From assembly GCF_027409185.1 (NCBI RefSeq), contig NC_084462.1, positions 184,254,071 through 184,318,070 on the forward strand: a stretch of 64,000 nt of DNA, given 5' to 3'. The notes below the pieces were generated by a model. It was given only the letters and a program-made list of their open reading frames with translations. It ran no database searches and had not been told where the DNA came from. The DNA is from Cynocephalus volans (taxonomy: Eukaryota; Chordata; Mammalia; Dermoptera; Cynocephalidae). Every line of letters starts with the position of its first letter. Within the stretch, counting starts at the first letter, position 1. Made by a program: the position numbers and the translations under genes. This document shows positions 1 to 10,600 of this stretch, piece by piece.

Positions 1-245
1 GCAGCTGCCACCCGGAGCCTGGCCCCACGCGGCTGGGGGCTGCAGGGTGGGGGCATGGGGCAGAGCATATTCCAGAAGGAGCCCCGGAGCCCCAGGTTCC
101 GGCCTGGCTTAAGATCTGAGGCGCGTTCCATCCAACCCTCCCCCAGTCCCATGCTGAAAGACACGGAGCCGTCCATGTGCTTGCATCCCCCAGGGGATGG
201 GGCGCTCACTCCCTCCCAGGCATCTGTCCTGTCCCTGGGCCTCAC
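1..245 (-). other. NUDT14 last intron (partial)
   Basis: Sequence between the exon 4 donor and the left edge of the window. No reading frame on the minus strand resembles the C-terminal part of NUDT14, so the last exon must lie further left. No repeat was recognised. Confidence 0.6.
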
Positions 246-483
246 CTGTACTCAGCAACCCGGCGCAGTTCAGAGGGGACCAAGCGGTAGCCGCACTCTT
301 CCCACGCCTCCTGGCATGCCACCTCCTCCAGCGAGAGCCCAGGCTGGTCCACGAGGCCGGCGCACAACTCAAACGTCACCCCCGCGGAGCCTGGCAGTGC
401 CGGCTGCAGCTCTTGGGGCCCATCCAGGTCCACGGCCACCAGGGACCCTGGGAAGTGGCGCTCCACCTCGCTCGCATACACAG
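246..483 (-). CDS. NUDT14: NUDT14 coding exon 4 with Nudix box
   Basis: A 238-nt exon with acceptor CACCCAG and donor GTGAGG. It holds residues 64-142, including the complete Nudix box. It ends after AG of a split codon, and the partner exon is outside the window. Confidence 0.92.
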
Positions 484-3400
484 CTGGGTGGAGGAAGACA
501 GACCATGGTCACAGCCATGTAGTGGCCACCTCCATGTGACCCACTCTGGACCAGAACCCCTCTCCGGGCCTCAGTTTCCCCTGGAGCCCCCTCCTCACAT
601 CTGCATTCAGACCCTCAGGACCACAGGGGCCTGAAGGTAACACTACAGAGCCCCCCTCTCCACCCCCACGCCCTACCCCAGCGTGCCTCACCTGGCCGGA
701 ACTGCTTCACCAACACCAGGCTCCTCTGAGAAGAGTTGAACATAAGAATGGCCACGCTACAAAGGGTTGGAAGTGAGGGAACAGTGCTAAGCACAGTAGC
801 AACCCTCGCACCTCACCTCCCTGGGGCCCTGGCTCCCTTCTTCCTGTTCCCAGCATGCCTATCCCACCTCCCCCACAACAGCCCAAGAAAGTTGGGCCCC
901 TTACTCATATGGGGAGATTGAGGCCCAGGCAGGGCCAGAGATGGCCAGAGTCACACAGTCAGGCCAGGACTTAGACATACAATATTCCAGCTGGCAGGAC
1001 AGGACGGGGTGGGGGGTAGGGAGGGACACGTGGGCAGCTGGGTAGGTCACGGGTGGCAGCAGCGGAGGCCGGGTGACTGACAGGACATTCGGCCCCTGCT
1101 GGACAGCTGCCTAACAGCCAAACTCCTGGAGCCACACCGCCATCCAGCCCGTATCCACATGCTGGGGAGACAAGAGCATGAGGATGGCCTCTCCCTGCTC
1201 CAAGAGGCCCTGCTGGCCACCATGGTCCAGGCAGCCTGAGCCAGGACCTGACTCAGCCTCCGTGAAAGGAAAACCGAAGGCTGAGCCGAGAGGAGGACAT
1301 TAGGAGACCACGAGAGGAGCAGAAAGATGGGGCAAGGTGGGGCCCCATCTCCCCAGGCCCCGGTGTCTGCATGGGAATCAGTCTGGGGCTTCCCCAGCAG
1401 CGAGGCCAGTCTCTCACCTGTCATGTGTCTTCATGAAGTCCCACGACTTCTGGACACCGTTCTGAAAGAGGCAGGGCAGTGGTCAGAATGGGCCAGAGGA
1501 CTGCCAGCGTGGCTAGAGCTGCTCTGGGGAGCGGAGGAGGCCAGATCCTAACCAGGAAGACCTGCTCAGGGCCGGGGTCTATGGGGAGCGTGGAGCTGCA
1601 GCAGGCGGGGTGGAGGAAGTGGCCTGGGCTGGGCAGGAAGGTCAAGGACAACCTGATTCTCCAGAGGGGTGAGGCAGAAAACCAGGGCAAAGAGCAGGAA
1701 AAGGCATCCTAGTCACAGCACGAACCACCACCTGGCACAGGCTGAGTGTGAGGGGCTGCAAGGAGGTATATGCTGTCACCAAGTGTGGAAAGGACCATGG
1801 ACATGATGCCTCATCAGCAGGGCACAGAGCATCCCAAGTGGGCAGAGCAGAAGTCAGGTATCTACTGCTGGAGTTCCCTCGGGCCACGGGACAGAAGCAG
1901 ACAGGACAGGAGGGGCCAGCACCAGGAAAAGCTGGGGCAGGGTGGCACCCAAGCTAGGTGAGAGATCACACCTCAGGACGTGGTGATTCAATGTGGTGCC
2001 TGAACAGTGGGACCCCCTCCCCGTCCCCAGCATGGTTTCAGGCTCACGCTGTCTCCTGCGCATCCCGTAGCCCTGCTGTTCTGCCCCTTCCCTCCACCCT
2101 CTTGCTCCCCCACCCTGCCCCAGCAGGCTCCCAGGACCCTGGGCAGCATTCAGTGAACGGAGGAAGCAGGGCCTGCTGGGGCAGACAGGACCATTGCCAG
2201 TGGGGATCTGGGTATGAGGCAGGTGGTAGGAGGAGCCCCAAATCCCAACAGCTGGATACCACTGGGCAAGACAGGATCCCATCTGGGGGCTGGACGAGGG
2301 CCCTAGGGCCCTTCCCTGTTGGCTACCATCTCCAGCATGCTTGGCCCATCTGCCACTTGGTCCGAGTAGGCCCTGAGGCCCTGGCCAATTGCTTGCCCCA
2401 TGCTGGGGGATCTTTCCAGACCATGAAATGGACATAGGCCCGAGCACCAGAGACACAAAAAGTGCATCTGGGGTTGCAGAAGAGGGAGGACACTAACGGA
2501 CAGCCTCCGTGAGGACTTCCTGGAGGAGGTGACATTCCAGGGAAGGGCATTCCAGGCAGGGTCTAAGGAGAGTTAGCAATATCTGCCTGAGCTTGCTCTG
2601 GAGGCAGAGGTGTCCTGGGAGGGGTAGTAGCAGCCTGGGTTTCCAAGGGGAGGGGACAGCTGATGTCCTGAGCAAGTCAGGCTGCCCAGGAGGCCACTGA
2701 GGCACCGCCTCCGCAAGGCAAGTCCAGGCCTGCCTGAAATCCGGCCATCCCGGGGCCAGCCACCCACCCAAAACAGGCTTCAGGGAAGACCTGCCCCCCC
2801 ACCTCCCTGTAGTCTGCCATGAGCCTGCTGTCCTCCCCCGCCCCCCGCGTTGACTGTCTCAGTGTCATCCCATGGTGGTCTCAGGGACCCTCTCAGCTCA
2901 AGACCAAAAACTTTATCAGACCCTTAGGTCCAGCCAGGGTGAGGTGTAGTAGAAAATCCAGAGAGGCGCTCTGAGGCCCTGGGAAGGAGGCACCAATCTG
3001 GGGCGTAAACATGGCCCCATCCCCTCAGAGCCACAAGGTCCCCTGCCTTTGGGCTGTCTGTCTGTCCACCAGGCCTTCCCAGCAAGATGTGGCAAATAAC
3101 CAAGGGCTGCAGATGCCCCTTGGTGGCATACACTGCCCAGTCTATGTCCCTCGGACCCTGAGGGAATGCTGCCCCAGCCCCCCAGCTGTCCACCATAGCC
3201 TGCCGCCAGCACCAGCTCAGCTGTGGTGACCCGCGCCCATCAGTGGAAATGCACTGGTGGGCTGCCCACGAGGCTGCGCAGGCTGCCCTGCGGCACTTCA
3301 CAGGAGGCAGAAGACAGAGCACTGCGGTGGGCACCTGCCTGGCCCACCCTGCACCCACCTGCTGCCCCCAGAACCTCAGCCCTTGGGGGCTGTGCAGCCA

Positions 3401-4567
3401 CAATCAGGTACTCCCACGTCCACCAGTCCCCCTGCCGCAGGCCAACATCAAGGAAAAGGGCAGCGGTCCAATGTCCCCACCCTCTGTCTCTCAACTGACT
3501 CCAGCTGCCCCCCAGGCCAGCACTGCCAACTTGGCTTCATCCTGGACAGAGGAATTCCCTGTCCTTCGGAGCCAACAGGACTACCGCAACAGGGGAAGTG
3601 AGGGCCACAGGGCTGGGGTCAAGAGAGCTTCACGGAGTTGGCCAGAGACAAGGGCCTGGGTGTGACGGAGAAGGAAGGATGCTCCAGGCGCAGGCAGGCA
3701 GAGGGGCACCAACGACCTGGACCACCTGATCTGACCCGGAGCCTCAATAAGGAGCAGTACTGGCTGTGGCTGGGAAGTCTGCAGAGAAATGGCGTGGAGG
3801 GACTCTAGCAGGAGGCCATACGCCGGGTGCAGGCGGAGCCAGCACACAGCAGGTGGGGGTCCTACCCAGACAGGGGGGACATGGAGAGGCGTTTAGGAGG
3901 AAGACCGCTACGGCTCAGTAAATCACTAGATAGGGTGGCGGGAGGAGGCCAAGGAATATTTCTACTCTGTGCCCAGTGCCAAGCCAGGCAGCATGGCCTT
4001 GCTGTCCCAGGTGTCCTTGGCTCTTGAAGAATCCAAGGAGATGCCCCCCCCCCCCGCAAGCCCCGCCAGGAGGAAGCCCGCCTTGAGAGGCTCCCTTTCT
4101 TGCCTCTGCCCTCCCAGCCTCTGCGCCCCATTCTCCTTTCTCCTCTGCCCAGCTATCTCCTCCCTCAAGTCACAGCATAAAAGCCACCCCCTCCAGGAAG
4201 CCTTCCTTCCCTAATCCCCAGGGCAACCAATGAGTCTCACTGCAAAAGGGGACAGATGGCGAGGGCAGGAAGGGCCCGGGCCCAGCAATACTTCCTCGAA
4301 GGGATGAGTGGTCCCCGTCGGATGTCCATCTCTCCGTCCCGCCGGGCGGGTGCGGGGTGCCGGGCAGGGGGCGTGGTCTGGGGAGGGGAGGGGCCCGCGG
4401 CGGGGCGGGGCGAGCGGGGCGGGGCGAGCGGGGCGGGGCGGGCCGGGGCGGGGCGAGCGGGCCGCGGGCGCGGGCGGCGGCCTCACCTGGCGGTAGTGCA
4501 GCGTGAGCGGCCGCAGGAAGGGCGAGTCGGCGCAGCGGGCCACGGCCGCCCCCTCGATGCGCTCCAT
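246..4567 (-). CDS. NUDT14: NUDT14, UDP-glucose pyrophosphatase (partial, 3' exon outside window)
   Basis: Nudix hydrolase that cleaves UDP-glucose and ADP-ribose to sugar-1-phosphate plus nucleoside monophosphate in the cytosol (known for the family). Coding exons on the minus strand are 4567-4487, 1461-1418, 756-692 and 483-246. Phases join without a break and give 142 residues plus two bases. The human protein has about 222 residues, so the last exon, about 80 residues, lies left of the window. The start is the ATG at 4567 (MERIEG), in a GC-rich context and matching the known N-terminus. Reading is open upstream, but that is CpG-island sequence. The Nudix box is at residues 106-129, with the core QEAWEECGY supplying the metal-binding Glu residues 122, 125 and 126. 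The usual R of the REUxEE core is Q here and K in human. BRF1 is the next gene on the same strand, about 20 kb away. Confidence 0.93.
692..756 (-). CDS. NUDT14: NUDT14 coding exon 3
   Basis: A 65-nt exon encoding [19 protein letters not shown] and the following RP. The acceptor is TTTGTAG and the donor GTGAGG. It opens with the last base of the split Ser codon and ends with the first base of an Ala codon. Confidence 0.9.
770..990 (-). repeat. MIR-type SINE fossil in NUDT14 intron
   Basis: The stretch GAGATTGAGGCCCAGG followed by AGAGTCACACAGTCAGG is the reverse of the MIR core (GTGTGAC ... CCTCAGTTTC). It is highly diverged, with approximate ends. The rest of the 757-1417 intron shows nothing else I recognise. 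Confidence 0.55.
1418..1461 (-). CDS. NUDT14: NUDT14 coding exon 2
   Basis: A 44-nt exon encoding [14 protein letters not shown] plus AG of a split Ser codon. The acceptor is TTTCAG and the donor GTGAGA. It begins in phase 0, as exon 1 requires. Confidence 0.9.
1462..4486 (-). other. NUDT14 first intron
   Basis: A 3 kb intron. I see no exon with acceptable splice sites, no tRNA-derived SINE and no L1. A poly-C run of 12 or 13 bases lies at about 4046-4058. Several long open frames on both strands have no recognisable domain and reflect the high GC content. Confidence 0.6.
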
Positions 4568-4990
4568 GGCGGCGCGCGTGTCAGAGTCCTCCCCGGACAC
4601 GAGCCGGCGGACGCGTGACTGCGGCTCTGGGCATGCCCAGTGCGCGCGGGGCGGGGACGGCGGGGATGGCGGGGACGGCGCGGCCGGGCGGGGGCGGGGC
4701 GGCGGCGCAGCGGGTGCGAGCAGGGCCGGGCCGGGCACGGCGTTTGGGCGGGACGTGGGACCCCTTGGTGGGCTGAGCGAGGGCTTCGGGGTGCGGAGAC
4801 CCCCGTGCGGGGTCGGGGCCGAGGGCCTGCAGCTCTGGCGGGAGACGAGCCGAGCGCACGCTTTCCCCCTCCGGGCCTTGACCGCAACCCCGGGATTAGG
4901 TCGGCGGGGGCGGGGCGGCCCCGGGGTCACGGCTGCCGAGCGGAGCCGGGCGACAGCAGGAGAACTCGGGGCTGCGCGCGGTAGGGGAGT
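4290..4990. promoter_or_regulatory. CpG-island promoter of NUDT14
   Basis: A dense CpG island spans coding exon 1 and the sequence 5' of it. At 4389-4470 there is an array of GC boxes (GGGCGGGGCGAGC units repeated about four to five times), the classic Sp1/KLF target. A TATA box is not visible. High CpG together with GC boxes suggests a dispersed housekeeping-type start. Confidence 0.8.
4487..4567 (-). CDS. NUDT14: NUDT14 coding exon 1
   Basis: Encodes residues 1-27, from MERIEG to HYRQ. The donor GTGAGG follows at 4486-4481 and the exon ends in phase 0. It lies inside the CpG island. Confidence 0.92.
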
Positions 4991-6389
4991 GTAGACACCT
5001 TTCCAAGCCGATCGGAAGAGACGGCTCTGGAAGGAGGGCCAGGCCAGAGGGGCTGCAGAGAGAGGACGGCAGAGCCGCGCCCTCCCCTCGCCGTTCCTGG
5101 GGGAGGGGAGCTGGGGGCTGGCTTTACCTGTGCACCTGCCCATTTGGGAGGAGCCGCCAGTCTGTCTCTGGGGCTGTCCCTCTTCCAAGAAGTCCTGCCC
5201 CCTGACACCCAGCCCTTGCTGTGGAAGGGCCCCAGGCAGCTGGAATTCTCCCTTGGGGTTAGATCCCAAGGACCCCCTCCAAATGCCACCACTGTCTCCC
5301 CAGGGATAGGTAAAAACGGTGGGGCGGGGAGCTGAGTCCCCCAGCTGTCTCTGAGCCCTGACCTACGCCCGCTCTCAGAACTCTGGCCCCAGGGGGGTGG
5401 CCCAAGTGGGGCTGGACACCTGGACGTGAAATTGACTCCCATGTTCCTGTCAACTATGGCAATGTAACAAAGCACCCCAAAACTTAGTGACTCGAAGCCC
5501 CCATTCGTTAGTATCTCTCCCCGAGTGTGGATTGCCCCAGCTCAGTGAGGCAGCTCTGCCTGAGGTCTCTCTGTAGTTGTAATCAGGTTTCAGCCGGGAC
5601 TGGAGTCATCTGAAGGCCACACAGGGTGGACCGGCCAGGATGGTTCTCCCCGTCTCTAGCACCTCGGTTGGGTGGCTGGAACAGCTGAGGGCTGGCTTGA
5701 GCCTCCTCACAGTATGGTTTTCTCAGGTCAGGTGAAGCTGTTAGGCTTCTTATGACCCGACCTGGGATGTCATCAGGTGTCATTTCTGCCGCATCCTGTA
5801 GGTCAGAAAGAAATCCTGGGCCAGCCAAATTCAAGGAGAGGGGACGTCACAAGGTCTTAACACTGGGAAGCGTGGTGCCTACGCCGTCATCCAAGACACT
5901 ATCACCCCTTGCCTCCCGTCACTCTGTAGGGGCTGTGTTTCCCAGCTTTGGCCTGACCACCTAGTGTCCCAGGGGCCAGAGAGCCCGCCAACCCACCCAC
6001 CAGAGAGCCCATCAGGAAGCCAGCCCACCCCACCCAACGGCCAGGGGGTCCCTTCCTCCTGTGCACGCAGCTCCCTCCCTGAGCCCAGGCCACTTCCTGC
6101 TTGTGGTTGTGTGGAGGAGGAGGGCAGATCACAGGCTAAGGCAAGGGCACGGGCATGGCCCCACGGGCCGGGGAGCCGCCTGCCCTCAGCCAGCCCACCT
6201 GGGCCTGCCAAGCAGGACGCCCAGTGAGGCGCACCTGGGAAAGCCAGCAGCTCCCCACAGCACTCTTTTCCTCATACTGGGACCAGGGAGTGACGTTTTC
6301 CTCCTAACCCAAGCTGAGGTGGCTCGCAGTGTAGATTGCAGAGTGCGTGTGTCACAATATCAGCAAGGTGCCGCTGCTGTGGGAGTGGC
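4991..6389. other. Intergenic, upstream of NUDT14
   Basis: No gene recognised. At about 5450-5850 there is AT-richer sequence with the feel of an ancient interspersed repeat (GTAACAAAGCACCCCAAAAC near 5464), too diverged for me to name. The rest is GC-rich single-copy-looking DNA. Confidence 0.5.
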
Positions 6390-6696
6390 CTGGCAGGTCC
6401 TCAGAAAGCGAAGCATAGAATTGCCCTCTGGCCCAGCAAGTCCACTTCCAGGTGTACACCCAAAGGAATCAAAAAGAGGGACTCAAACAGGTACCTGTAA
6501 TAGCAACACTGTACACAGTAGCCAAAGGTGGAAACAACCCAGGTCCATCACTAGATGCATGGATAAAGAAAATGTGGTATAGATATACAAGGGACTGTTA
6601 GCCATAAAAAGGAGTGGAATCTGATACCTGCTACAGGGTGGATGAAGCTCAATGTTATGCTGAGTGAACCAAGGCAGACACAAAAGGTCATATATG

Positions 6697-7248
6697 TGAT
6701 ATGGGTCGAGTTGTGTCCCCCAGAGTTTCACGTATTAGTCCCCCCTGTGACAGCGTTGAGGGTGGGAAGTCCTGCTATGGTAATTGAAAGGTGGGGCCTT
6801 TAAGAGGTGAACAAAGGGCTGGCTGGTTAGCTCAGTTGGGAGAGCGCGGTGCTGGGAACACCAAGGTCAAGGCTCCGGGTCCCCATACTGGCCAGCCACC
6901 AAAAAAAAAAAAAAAAAAGGGGGGTGATTAGATTGTGAGGATCATGCCCTAGTGCATGGATTGATCCACTTCTGGAGTAATAAGTTGATGGGTTAATGGT
7001 GGTCAAGGGCGTGGTTCTGATGGCTTTATAAGGAGAGCAGGAGAGCAGGTCAGCTGTCTTGCTCAGGCCACTCACCATGGGATGTCGTGTGTGGCTGCAG
7101 ACTCACCATCCACCAACCAGGCTCTCACCAGATATGTTCCCTGGAGTTTGGATTTCCCAGCCTCTGAAACTGTAAAGAATAAACTTTATTTCTTTATAAA
7201 TTCCTCAGTCTTGGGTATATTTTTATAAGCAAGAGACGGACTAATACA
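6697..7248 (+). mobile_element. Solo LTR of the MaLR (ERVL-MaLR) group
   Basis: Starts TGATATGGGTC and ends CTAATACA, the MaLR-style termini, flanked by a perfect 5-bp target duplication ATATG (6692-6696 and 7249-7253). An AATAAA signal with downstream TTTATAAATTCCTCAGTC lies in the R/U5-like end. No internal region is present, so it is a solo LTR. A SINE interrupts it at 6816-6918. Confidence 0.78.
6816..6918 (+). mobile_element. tRNA-Ile-derived SINE, monomer (CYN-like)
   Basis: A tRNA-like head with A box TTAGCTCAGTTGGG at 6827-6840, followed by GTGCTGGGAACACCAAGG and an A tail of 18 bases. The B box is degraded. It sits inside the MaLR LTR. It is not a tRNA gene: the anticodon loop and T arm are altered and it ends in a poly-A tail. 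Confidence 0.82.
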
Positions 7249-7462
7249 ATATGATTCTGTTTATTGAAATGTCCATAACAGATAAATCTATAGAGACAGA
7301 AAACAGGCTAGGATTGCCTGGAGCGGGAGGTGGGACAGGAGAATGGAGAATGGTTGCTTAACGGGAACTGGGTTTCCTTTTGGGGTGAAGAAAATGTTCT
7401 GGAACTAGATAATGTTCTGGTGGCGGTTGCACGATCTTATGAATGTACTGAATGCTGCTGAG

Positions 7463-7560
7463 GGCTGGCCACTTAGCTCAGCTGGTCAGAGCGCTGTGTT
7501 GGGAACACTAAGGTCAAGGGTTCGGCTCCCTGTACCAGTCACCCACAATAAAGAAAAAAA
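7463..7560 (+). mobile_element. tRNA-Ile-derived SINE, monomer, diverged
   Basis: GGCTGGCCACTTAGCTCAGC opens the unit, then a loop region GGGAACACTAAGG, a B-box-like GGTTCGGCTCCC and a short A-rich tail. It lies within the L1 3'UTR. It is more diverged than the dimeric copies, so likely an older subfamily. Confidence 0.75.
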
Positions 7561-7625
7561 GCCACTGAAGCGCACCCTGTAAAACAGTGGTGTGAATTTC
7601 AGTTCAATTTTTTTAAAAAAGAAAA

Positions 7626-10600
7626 ACATACATCAGTGAAACTGTTGGGAACATTCCATGCTGGCTTGGCCACCCAGCCCCAGCTGTCCACAAGCTCTGG
7701 GGCCCTCCCGTTAGGCCAGGGCCATGCCACCAGGGCACTATCCACACACACTGTAAACGGGGAGCTGGGGACAGAATGGGCGAGTTGCTCAGAGATGGAA
7801 ACGTAGGACAGACAGAGGAAGTCAGACGCTTTCACCCAGTGCCTACTGTGTGCAGGGTGCTCAGACTGGGGGTTCAGGGCAGGCCCTGCAGGCTTGAAGT
7901 CACAGGGAGTTAGGACAAGGATGCCAAGAGGTAGATAGACGAGGGGCTGGGGTGGGGGGACAGCCTCACTGAGGACGCAATGTTCCCCAGAGACCTGAAG
8001 GACTGAGGAGGAGGAAGGAAGACTGTCCTGACGGGGAGGCCAAGGCTGGGAGGCCGCGCTTGGTGCTTCCCCCAAGGGCGCTGGGAGCCATGGAAGGTCA
8101 AGGTGAGCAGGAGGTCACGGCAGCTGCATGTCGCTGGGGGAACAGGAGATGGTAGGTCAAGGGGCTTCAGCTGGCTGTCGTCCAGAGTGGTGGCAGTTGC
8201 AGGAGAGGAGGAGCCTGGGTGGGGGAGAGGACACAGTGGGGCCCAGGGGCCCGAGCCACGGGGGAGACCCTGTTGAGCCACACACAGACACCACATGGTG
8301 GGGCCACAGTGAGCGGGGCTGAGAAAACCCAGGGTTCCCCAAGCAGAGCCCAGGAACAGCAGTGCAGGTGGGCTGAGTGGGTACCAGTGGCCATCCAGAG
8401 TGCACCCAGGAGGTCCCCTAGGGACACTCAGCTCCTTCCCCTTTCGCTGTCCCACCTGGCCCCCGAGAGTCCTCCCACCCGAGTCTTGCCTCTTTAGGGG
8501 AGTGTTCACACTTGGTTTCCTGAAAGAGTCCCACCTCCAGTGACCTGTTCTCCTCTGGGCAGCAGGATGAGATCCCTTCCTCGGGGCACCTCGGGGTTCA
8601 GCAGTTCAATCCCCTGTAGGATCCGCGTCTCCAGCGGTTCTCTGGGACTGCTCCTGCCTCCGGCTTCCTGTGCCCCTACCTTTTTGTGTTTTAATCAGCC
8701 TCTTTCAGGTCCTTCTTCTCTGGTCTGTCCATCGGTCCCACCCAGAACAGGTGGGCACCTGGCGCCCATCTCTTCTGGGGCTGTGAGCTGATGCCCCAGG
8801 GAGTGGAACAGTAGATGGCGGTGGTGGTGACACCACAGCCAGCTGCACGTCGCTGTGGCATTCTGGCCCTACTACCCAGGGTCTGCAGGAGCTGGCAGTG
8901 GTCCGTGGTGCCAGGAACGGGGGCCCTGTCTGCCCACCTGCCACGTTCTGCCTTGTGGACAGTTCTCACCTGGTCTTGCACCCTCTGTCGGTCTGTTTGT
9001 TCTTGACTATCTCAGGGGAATATGGACACAATAGAGAGATGCGCGTGTGTGTGCACGCGTGTGCACACATGTGATAACGTGCCTGTGAGCCAGTGTGCAT
9101 CAGTGCACGTGTATTCTGGGTGTCCCCCGTGATACCCCATGGCCCTCAGCTTGGGAGCGAGTCCCCAGAATGGGCTGGGGGAGCTGGGGGCACCTGGGGC
9201 AGGTGAGGCCAGGGTGGGGGGTCGTGGAGAAGGGGCTGTGGGGCCACTTCCCAGCCCAGCAGAAACCACCTCTCCAGAGAGTGGGCTTTGGCCAGTGCCC
9301 TCTGGTGTGTCAGGGGAGGGAGCTGGCCCAGCTGGAGCAGGGGATAGCCAGGATCTGGGGCCAAAGGCTTGAGGGGCAGAACTCAGACATGAGGTGGCTC
9401 TGGAGTGGCCCAGGGCAGGGAACATGGCCAGAGGTGGAAGACATGGTCACCTCCAACTCCTCCTCAGCCTGGACACCCAGGCTCCACCATGGAGCTTGCT
9501 GAGCTGGGAAAGTAGTGTCCAGGACAAGGGGGCTTCCTCCTACCCCCGCCTCGGCCCCCATCCCAGCCCCTGACCTCAGTTGGACTGACCCAGCCCCTGC
9601 CTCTGGTAACCCCTAACCCCACTTTGTGGACGTGCTGTGTCACCTGGGGCTGGTGGCTGGACCAAGGCCCCACATTCCCCACCTCTAGGCGCCCCTGGGT
9701 CTCGAAGGGAAACAGCTCAGTCCAGAGTCCAGCACCGGCAGGAGCCCCAGCCCCCGTTGCACAGTGAGCCCACCCGGAAAGCACTAGCCCACGGAACAAT
9801 GCCCTTCGTGTGACAGACTTTCCCCTCTGTGAGAGAAAATAGAGCTTAATAGAATGGCGACTTCCTGCATTTGTGCCTGTGTCTGAAGGGGTGATTCACG
9901 CAGAGACCTCCCACAAAGAGAGGGCCCTGTGGAGCCCCAGCCCACACCCCCAGGCCTGGGTCCCAGAGGGCCCCTCCCCACCCCCAGGCCCCCCAGGGCC
10001 AGGCAAGGGTCTGCCGGCCACCCTCTGAGCCCCTACCCTCCCGGACTGCAGCTCCACCCCAGCAGTCTGAACACAGGCTGAGGGGCCAGAGCTGCACAGG
10101 CATCAATGGGGCTGGCAGACGGCATGGGGGGCTTCCTGAGGAGGGGCCCAGATTAGAGTGCTAACAGCTCTGTGCAGCTAGTGGGGACTGAAGCTGCTTG
10201 GGGGACAGGAGGTCTAAGGGCAGAGTGCTCAGGGGGTCCCTGCCCCAGAGAAGTCAGGAATGGGGTGCCTGAGGGCTTGGATGCCAAGGGGTGCTGTGCC
10301 ATGGGTAGGCCACGGGTACCAGGACAGAGGCAGCAGAGGAATGGACCGGGTGCGAGGGGAGAGTGTGGAGACCACAGGGCACGGGGCAGGGGAGTGCCCC
10401 TGGACATGGGGAAGCCAAGTGGTGACAGCCGATGAGGGCCACCATGCAGGGGCTGCAGCTGAATTTACCAGCAGGTCCTGGGTTCAGTGTGATCCTGAGT
10501 GGCCCAGGGAGTGGGGACAGTCCCTCACGGTAGAGGACTTTGAGGGCACCCCCAGGGTCCCCTTTTGGAGCAGAGGTTTGGGGCAGAGCCCCAGGGGGAG

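Larger units (their letters stand above)
6390..7625 (+). mobile_element. Old L1 3' end, interrupted by an LTR and a SINE
   Basis: Segments 6390-6691, 7254-7462 and 7561-7625 read as one L1 tail: the end of ORF2 (near AAGAAAATGTGGTATAGATA) followed by the 3'UTR (GAAATGTCCATAACAG, then GGGTTTCCTTTTGGGG). An LTR (6697-7248) and a tRNA-derived SINE (7463-7560) split it. The reading frame is destroyed. It is an old, mammal-wide type of L1 by its 3'UTR. Confidence 0.75.

Noticed and set aside
4211-5269. Long minus-strand frame of 352 residues across the NUDT14 promoter
   Set aside because: It contains the true NUDT14 exon 1, but the upstream and downstream extensions are Pro/Arg-rich CpG-island translation with no domain. 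NUDT14 starts at MERIEG.
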